The position numbers and the translations under genes were made by a program. Below the pieces are notes generated by a model. That model did no database searches. It saw only the letters and a list, made by a program, of their open reading frames with translations, and was not told where the DNA came from. A stretch of DNA of 14,421 bases, taken from positions 1 to 14,421 of the forward strand of contig JAHEEL010000036.1 of NCBI GenBank assembly GCA_024640745.1, written 5' to 3'. This document shows, one piece after another, positions 9,927 through 14,421 of this stretch. Origin of the DNA: Actinomycetes bacterium (lineage in GTDB: Bacteria; Actinomycetota; Acidimicrobiia; Spongiisociales; UBA5794). Each line of letters begins with the position of its first letter. Position 1 is the first letter of the stretch.

Positions 9927-10718
9927 TCAATGCTCGATACGGCTGCGGACCTCGTTCGGGACAGGCGGGCTGGTCGGCATGCGGAGCGGCGTGATTGCGA
10001 TGTGATCGTCTCGGGCAGCAGCGATATCGGTGCCGTCGAGGTCGCCGAATTCGATGAGCCTGCCGTTGAAGTCGTGCACGTAGATGCCGTTGCCCTCGTG
10101 GCCGAACAAGCGGTCGTAGCCGACCCGCGCCACGCTCGTCACGCGTCGCGGTGTGTCCAACGTTGCGTCGAACGGCACGTTGATCGAGACCACGTCGGCG
10201 AGCGTCTGGAGGCCCGAGTCGACCACAGCTCTCACCAGTTCGGTCGCCACGTGTGCGAGGCGCTCCCAGTCCGGTGCGGACGCAGGATCGATTGCCCGGC
10301 GCTTCCAGGCGGACCAGTCGCCGTTGGCACCGGTCGAGATCGCGATCGACGGGATGCCCGAGGCCCATCCTTCGACGGCCGCCCCGATCGTGCCCGACGA
10401 CATGAGGAATGCCGCGCCGTGGTTGTAGCCGATGTTGATGCCCGACACGAGGAGCGACGGGGCGGTGTCGAAGAGCCGGTGGACACCGATCTGGACGGCG
10501 TCGGCCGGATAGCCCGTGCAGGTCCATGCGTCACGGCCGTTGACCTGCACCTGGGCGGTCCCGACCGTGCCGATGCGCGTGATCGCCTTGCCGACCCAAC
10601 TCCGTTCCCGGTCGGGCACGACCACACGCACCGCCCCCAGGCTTTCGAGCGCGGCGGCAAACGGGGCGAGCGCGGGGCTGTCGATGCCGTCGTCGTTGGT
10701 CAGCAGGATCCAGGACAC
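9927..10718 (-). CDS. surE: 5'/3'-nucleotidase SurE
   Basis: SurE is a metal-dependent cytoplasmic phosphatase that removes phosphate from nucleoside 5'- and 3'-monophosphates; some members also degrade short polyphosphate. The 263-residue product begins with the diagnostic ILLTNDDGID, with metal ligands D9 and D10. Further family motifs are PDRERS (S40), GYPADAVQIG at 69-78, SGINIGYN at 92-99 (N95) and SSGTIGAAVEG at 107-117. The PDRERSWVGKAIT segment has W where many members have G. The start is uncertain. I chose the GTG at 10718 because SurE proteins usually begin a few residues before ILLTNDDG, but its SD is poor. An in-frame GTG at 10772 would overlap the permease gene by 47 bp. The gene starts 7 bp after the upstream permease stop, so it is almost certainly the last gene of the nucleoside transporter operon. 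Confidence 0.9.
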   Translation of the reverse strand: MSWILLTNDDGIDSPALAPFAAALESLGAVRVVVPDRERSWVGKAITRIGTVGTAQVQVNGRDAWTCTGYPADAVQIGVHRLFDTAPSLLVSGINIGYNHGAAFLMSSGTIGAAVEGWASGIPSIAISTGANGDWSAWKRRAIDPASAPDWERLAHVATELVRAVVDSGLQTLADVVSINVPFDATLDTPRRVTSVARVGYDRLFGHEGNGIYVHDFNGRLIEFGDLDGTDIAAARDDHIAITPLRMPTSPPVPNEVRSRIEH

Positions 10719-10725
10719 GCTGGGA

Positions 10726-11670
10726 TCAACGCTCTTCCCTGAAGTACGGAATGCCGAGGGCCGCAGGTGCACCGAGGAACCGTGCGCGCTTGCCGCTGGT
10801 CAGCACGATCATCGCAATGATGGCCAGCAGGAACGGCAGCATGTTGAGCAGCGTCGCCGGCACGTTGATCTCGAGCGTTTGGAACGTGAAATTGAGGCGG
10901 CCGGCGATCCCGAAGATGTAGGCAACCCAGAGGGCGCGCCACGGGCGCCACGACGCCAGGATCACGAGCGCGATCGAGATCCATCCGGCCTGCCCGATGG
11001 GGTTGTCCTGCCACGATGGCACAAGCGCCAGCGAGAAGTACGCGCCGCCGAGCCCCGCGAGCGCTCCGCCGACCATCACGTGCACGTAGCGAACCCTGGA
11101 AACGTTGATGCCCGCGGCCTCGGCGCTTGCCGGATCCTCACCGACCGCACGGAGGGTGAGGCCGGGACGGGTACGGAACAGGTAGTAGCTGGCAGCGGCC
11201 ACCATCGCCCAGGAGAGGTAGATGATCGCGTCGTGCCCGAAGATCAGTGGCCCGATGATCGGGATGTCGGAGAGGGCCTCCGGGAGGATCGGTTCGAACA
11301 CGGCCTTCGAGGGCTGGCCGATCAAGGGATCCGAGCCGGCCTTGCCGATGTAGACCGCAACACCCGTGCCGAAGATGGTCAATGCCAGTCCCGAGACGAT
11401 CTGGCTCACGCGCAGGGTGACCGAATTGAACGCATGAATCAACGACATCGCCGCCCCGGCTACCAGCGAGGCCAGGACACCGAGCCAGAGGTTGCCGGTC
11501 ACGAACGTTGCCCAGAAGCCCATGACGGCCCCGAAGATCATCATGCCCTGGACACCGAGGTTCAGGATGCCCGACCGCTCAGTGAGGATCTCACCAACGG
11601 TACCGAACACGAGCGGAGTACCGAGACCGATCCCGGCCATGAGCGTGAGCATGAGTACCGATTCGTTCAT
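10726..11670 (-). CDS. ABC transporter permease, nucleoside (BMP-type) family, NupQ-like
   Basis: This 314-residue inner-membrane protein should form half of the translocation channel of a nucleoside importer. It belongs to the branched-chain amino-acid/ribose permease superfamily (BPD_transp_2). The hallmark LNLGVQGMM lies at residues 36-44, matching the LNLGxEGMM motif of YufQ/NupQ-type permeases. About eight to nine hydrophobic segments run through the length, and the C-terminus is short and basic. Its ATG at 11670 overlaps the TGA of the other permease gene as ATGA, with GGAGG ten bases upstream, indicating translational coupling. It is the smaller, second permease, in the usual family order ATPase, long permease, short permease. 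Nucleosides are the expected substrate from the family. Other small sugar-like or purine ligands cannot be excluded, because the binding protein is not in view. Confidence 0.88.
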   Translation of the reverse strand: MNESVLMLTLMAGIGLGTPLVFGTVGEILTERSGILNLGVQGMMIFGAVMGFWATFVTGNLWLGVLASLVAGAAMSLIHAFNSVTLRVSQIVSGLALTIFGTGVAVYIGKAGSDPLIGQPSKAVFEPILPEALSDIPIIGPLIFGHDAIIYLSWAMVAAASYYLFRTRPGLTLRAVGEDPASAEAAGINVSRVRYVHVMVGGALAGLGGAYFSLALVPSWQDNPIGQAGWISIALVILASWRPWRALWVAYIFGIAGRLNFTFQTLEINVPATLLNMLPFLLAIIAMIVLTSGKRARFLGAPAALGIPYFREER

Positions 11671-12782
11671 GCCGTCTGCGCCTCCGCCGTGGCCTTCGCC
11701 TCGCCGGCAGTCGGGTCGGGACGTCGAATACGATTCAGGATCAGGAACTCACCCGCCACCGCGAAGATGAGGATTGCACCCTGGAGGATCTGCACCGTCG
11801 CATCGGGGACGCCGATCGATTGCAGCGACGGGCCTGCGTTGTTCAAGGCACCCATGAGGACGGCCACCGGGATGATGGCGATCGGATTGAGGCGAGCCAG
11901 CGCGGCCACGATGATGCCGGTGAAACCGAGGCCGAGATCGAGCGATCGAGGGTCCATCTTGCCGAGGATCCCCGCCACGAGGATTGAACCGGCGAGGCCG
12001 GCTGCTGCCCCCGATGCGAGGAACGTCCCGAGGACCTTCCTCGGAACCCTGATGCCTGCGTAGCGCGCGGTGTCGAACGAGTTGCCGACGATGCGGTACT
12101 CGAAGCCGCTGCGGGTCTTGCTGATCACGAACCACGCGGCGACGGCGACGCCGATCGCAACGAACAGGCCCCAGTCGAGGCGATGGAAGAACTCGGGGAT
12201 ACGGGCGTTCTCGATGATCGGCCGCCCCTGGGGGAACTGGGTCGCCTCGGGGTCTCGCCACGGGCTCGAGCTCCCCAGCACGAGGTACTGCATCAGATTG
12301 AGCGCGATGAAGTTGAGCATCAGCGTGGTGATGATCTCGTTGGTGCCGAGATACACCTTGGGCACGGCGGAGAGCGAAGCCCAGAAAGCGCCGCCCACCG
12401 CTCCGGCCGCGACCACCACTACAACTGCGATGACTGCGGGCGTGGACTCGCTCAGCCAGATCCCGACGCCGGCAGCCATGATCGCGCCGAAGATCAGCTG
12501 GCCCTCGCCGCCGATGTTCCACACGAGCATCTTGAATGCGACAGCCGCCGCAACACCCGTGAGGATGAGCGGCGTCGCCGACACGAGGGTCTCGGCAACA
12601 CCTCGACCGGACCCAAACGCGGCGTCGGCCATCTTCTGATACACCTCGATCCAGTCGTTGCCGGTGAGGGCGAGGAAGGCCGCTCCGAGGACCATGGCAG
12701 CCAGCACGGAGCCGATGGGGATGACGAGCTTCAGCCACCAGGAAGCGAGTCCGCGCGGCTCGACGATGAAGCGACGACTCAT
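11667..12782 (-). CDS. ABC transporter permease, nucleoside (BMP-type) family, NupP-like
   Basis: This is the larger of the two permeases, 371 residues, predicted to pair with the 314-residue one in the membrane. It starts with a basic cytoplasmic tail and a first membrane helix at about residues 17-40. The family motif NIGGEGQLIFGA is at 89-100, followed by about eight further hydrophobic segments, and the C-terminal tail is hydrophilic and alanine-rich (about 350-371). The NIGxEGQ motif separates this YufP/NupP class from the LNLGxEGMM class next door. The ATG at 12782 overlaps the ATPase stop as ATGA and has GAGGAG eight bases upstream. Another 4-bp overlap joins it to the next permease. 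The three genes are therefore one coupled unit, presumably giving a fixed subunit ratio. Substrate assignment rests on family membership only. Confidence 0.88.
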   Translation of the reverse strand: MSRRFIVEPRGLASWWLKLVIPIGSVLAAMVLGAAFLALTGNDWIEVYQKMADAAFGSGRGVAETLVSATPLILTGVAAAVAFKMLVWNIGGEGQLIFGAIMAAGVGIWLSESTPAVIAVVVVVAAGAVGGAFWASLSAVPKVYLGTNEIITTLMLNFIALNLMQYLVLGSSSPWRDPEATQFPQGRPIIENARIPEFFHRLDWGLFVAIGVAVAAWFVISKTRSGFEYRIVGNSFDTARYAGIRVPRKVLGTFLASGAAAGLAGSILVAGILGKMDPRSLDLGLGFTGIIVAALARLNPIAIIPVAVLMGALNNAGPSLQSIGVPDATVQILQGAILIFAVAGEFLILNRIRRPDPTAGEAKATAEAQTA

Positions 12783-14320
12783 GCCGGCTGCTCCTCGGAA
12801 TGGCCGGACATGAGCAAGCCAAGGCGCTCCGCCGTGGCTTCGGACGCCGGCATTTCACCGACGATCTTGCCCTCGTAGATGACGACGAGGCGATCGGAGA
12901 GCGCCAGCAGCTCATCGAGGTCCTCAGAAATCAGGAGCACGGCGATGCCGCGGTCTCGCTCGGCGAGGATCTGTTCCCTGACGACCGCTGTTGCTCCGAC
13001 GTCGAGACCGCGAGTCGGAGAGCGTGCAATGAGGACACAGTGGTCCTGGGTCACCTCGCGGGCGATGAGCGCCTTCTGCAGGTTGCCGCCGGAGAGAAGG
13101 CGGATCGGAAGGCCGGGCCGCACGCCGCGAATATCAAACCCCTTGATGAGCTCGGCACCCTTGGTCTTGAAGGCCTTCTGATTCAGCATGGGTCCGTTCG
13201 AGTACGGCGGCTCCCTGAACTGCTTCAGCGCGAGGTTGTCCTCGGTGTCGAGCCCCGGGGCGAGTCCCATCCCGAGGCGATTCTGCGGCACGTAGGCGAT
13301 GCCGCGTTTGATCTTCCGGAGCACGCTCGTGGAGGTGACATCTTTGCCGGAGAGTTCAACCGAACCACCGGACACCTTCATCAGGCCGACAATCCCCTGA
13401 GCGAGCTCGCGCTGTCCGTTTCCGGACACGCCGGCGATGCCCACGACTTCTCCTGCGCTGACGGTGAGCGAAAGCCCGTCCACCGCGTCGAGCCCGCGGT
13501 CGTCGGCGACCACGAGGTCCTTGACCACGAGCACCGGCTCGCCGATCGCTGCATTCGGCTCGCGGGTCGGGAGCTCGAGATCCTTGCCGACCATCATCCG
13601 TGCGAGGTCGCGCGGCTCGGCGTCTGCCGTGGCCACCTCCCCGACCACTCGCCCTTCCCGGAGCACGGTGACCCGGTCGGACACCTGCTTCACCTCGTGG
13701 AGCTTGTGGGAGACGAAGATCAACGAGCGGCCCTCGTCGGCGAGGGACCGCATGGCGCGGAAGAGCGCCTGGCCCTCCTGGGGCGTCAACACGGCGGTCG
13801 GCTCGTCGAGGATGAGGATGCGAACGTTGCGATAGAGCAGTTTGAGAATCTCGACACGCTGCTGCTGGCCAACCGAGAGCTGCCAGATGCGGGCCGTCGG
13901 ATCAACCGGGAAGTCGTAGCGCTCCCCCAGCTCGCGAGCTTCGGCCTCGAGCTCACTCTGCGACAGACGCAATCCGACTTCCGGGTTCCCGAGAGCGAGG
14001 TTCTCTGCAACCGTGAGATTCGAAACGAGGCGGAAGTGCTGGTACACCATGCCGATCCCAGCAGCAAGCGCATCCTTCGGTGACTTGAGGTCGACGACTT
14101 CGCCGTCCATCAGCATCTCGCCGGAATCGGGCCGGTAGAGGCCGGCGATCACCGAGCAGAGCGTCGACTTCCCGGCGCCGTTCTCCCCGAGGAGGGCATG
14201 GACTTCACCGCGAGACAGGCTGAAGTCGACGTCAGCGTTGGCGAGCACGCCGTAGAAGGACTTGTCGATCTTGCGGAGCTCGACCGCAGGCGGCGTGCTG
14301 ATCTGCGCTGGGTCGGCCAT
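12779..14320 (-). CDS. ABC transporter ATP-binding protein with two ABC domains, nucleoside (BMP-type) family, NupO-like
   Basis: This 513-residue cytoplasmic ATPase powers uptake through the two adjacent permeases. The first domain is canonical: Walker A GENGAGKST at 45-53, Q-loop Q94, signature LSVGQQQR at 148-155, Walker B ending LDEP at 171-174 and H205 of the H-loop. The second domain is degenerate: its Walker A region reads GVSGNGQREL (297-306) with no lysine. Its signature LSGGNLQK (409-416) is intact, but the Walker B region reads IARSPTRGLD without the catalytic glutamate. This asymmetry is normal for the RbsA/MglA/YufO type, in which one ATP site is consensus and the other is not. 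The ATG at 14320 is preceded by AGGA at seven bases, and the same bases form a TAGGAT -10-like hexamer. It is the first gene of the operon seen here. Confidence 0.92.
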   Translation of the reverse strand: MADPAQISTPPAVELRKIDKSFYGVLANADVDFSLSRGEVHALLGENGAGKSTLCSVIAGLYRPDSGEMLMDGEVVDLKSPKDALAAGIGMVYQHFRLVSNLTVAENLALGNPEVGLRLSQSELEAEARELGERYDFPVDPTARIWQLSVGQQQRVEILKLLYRNVRILILDEPTAVLTPQEGQALFRAMRSLADEGRSLIFVSHKLHEVKQVSDRVTVLREGRVVGEVATADAEPRDLARMMVGKDLELPTREPNAAIGEPVLVVKDLVVADDRGLDAVDGLSLTVSAGEVVGIAGVSGNGQRELAQGIVGLMKVSGGSVELSGKDVTSTSVLRKIKRGIAYVPQNRLGMGLAPGLDTEDNLALKQFREPPYSNGPMLNQKAFKTKGAELIKGFDIRGVRPGLPIRLLSGGNLQKALIAREVTQDHCVLIARSPTRGLDVGATAVVREQILAERDRGIAVLLISEDLDELLALSDRLVVIYEGKIVGEMPASEATAERLGLLMSGHSEEQPA

Positions 14321-14326
14321 GGGCGC

Positions 14327-14332
14327 ATCCTA
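14327..14332 (-). promoter_or_regulatory. Candidate -10 element (TAGGAT) of the transporter-surE operon
   Basis: TAGGAT on the minus strand matches the actinobacterial -10 consensus well and ends six bases before the ATG at 14320. The predicted transcript would start at the ATG itself. The same stretch supplies AGGA, so an SD role on a longer transcript is the alternative. A TTGTGA lies 19 bp upstream, longer than optimal -35 spacing. Confidence 0.4.
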
Positions 14333-14361
14333 GCCGGGGCAGGCGAGGCCGTCACAACGGA

Positions 14362-14389
14362 CGAGGGCCCCGCGGCTGCGGGGCCCTCG
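14362..14389 (-). terminator. Strong GC-rich hairpin between the preceding gene and the ABC operon
   Basis: A perfect 12-bp stem (CGAGGGCCCCGC at 14362-14373 with GCGGGGCCCTCG at 14378-14389) closes a 4-base loop. It is the most stable simple hairpin in the window. On the minus strand it follows a possible TGA stop by 23 bp and is followed by TCCGTTGTG, a weak U-tract. It probably terminates or attenuates transcription from the gene to the right, or protects its mRNA 3' end. Confidence 0.6.
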
Positions 14390-14412
14390 GATCGTTTCGG
14401 TGGTGAAGGCGA

Positions 14413-14421
14413 TCAGCCGCT
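14413..14421 (-). CDS. Possible last codons of the gene upstream of the ABC operon
   Basis: The minus strand enters the window as AGC-GGC-TGA, which could be the Ser-Gly-stop end of a gene, because the strong hairpin at 14362-14389 follows at a typical terminator distance. In this transporter family the gene before the ATPase usually encodes the BMP-type substrate-binding lipoprotein. Two codons cannot identify anything, so both the existence and the identity of the gene are inference. Confidence 0.22.
   Translation of the reverse strand, partial: SG

Noticed and set aside
8723..9994. 423-codon + strand frame opposite the fadN N-terminal half, running into the surE gap
   Set aside because: Its composition is that of a high-GC shadow, it overlaps the conserved Rossmann region of fadN, and it has no recognisable product.
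10516..12063. 515-codon + strand frame opposite the permease genes
   Set aside because: It is rich in D, R, E, G and H, as expected for the complement of membrane-protein codons. The minus strand carries clear permease motifs and coupled starts.

Overview
The window looks like ordinary chromosomal core DNA from a high-GC actinobacterium. I infer an Acidimicrobiia-like lineage from base composition, long antisense shadow frames, sparse Shine-Dalgarno (SD) use and actinobacterial-type -10 elements placed right at start codons. No mobile element, CRISPR array, tRNA or rRNA is visible. Nine intact protein genes are supported, plus one gene entering at the left edge and a possible gene end at the right edge. 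Only the gamma-carbonic anhydrase gene reads on the + strand.

Left block (1-2156): the first codons of a minus-strand gene, probably a cation-transporting P-type ATPase, run off the left edge. Upstream of it lie a soluble inorganic pyrophosphatase (ppa) and a DUF5996 protein of unknown role, both on the minus strand. A gamma-class carbonic anhydrase homologue is divergent from the DUF5996 gene across a 90-bp gap.

Middle block (2157-9926): a 93-bp convergent gap holds four sequence arms that can pair in several mutually exclusive ways. Beyond it lies full-length hrpA (DEAH-box RNA helicase with a C-terminal DUF3418 region). Further upstream is a two-gene fatty-acid beta-oxidation operon: a FadN-type fusion of 3-hydroxyacyl-CoA dehydrogenase and enoyl-CoA hydratase, then a FadA-type thiolase. 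Together these two proteins cover the last three steps of the cycle, from enoyl-CoA to acetyl-CoA plus shortened acyl-CoA. No acyl-CoA dehydrogenase or FadR-like regulator lies in the window.

Right block (9927-14421): a tightly packed four-gene minus-strand operon encodes a two-domain ABC ATPase, two permeases of the BMP-type nucleoside uptake family (NupO/NupP/NupQ-like) and the nucleotidase SurE. The three transporter genes are joined by 4-bp ATGA overlaps, and surE starts 7 bp after the last permease. A strong 12-bp hairpin lies upstream of the ATPase gene, just after a possible stop codon of the preceding gene. In this family that preceding gene would be expected to encode the substrate-binding lipoprotein, but only a couple of codons are in view.

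I did not find a clearly new biological system. The observations most worth a second look are the multi-hairpin convergent spacer, the surE/nucleoside-transporter linkage, the ATPase start at the left edge, and -10-like motifs placed for leaderless transcription.
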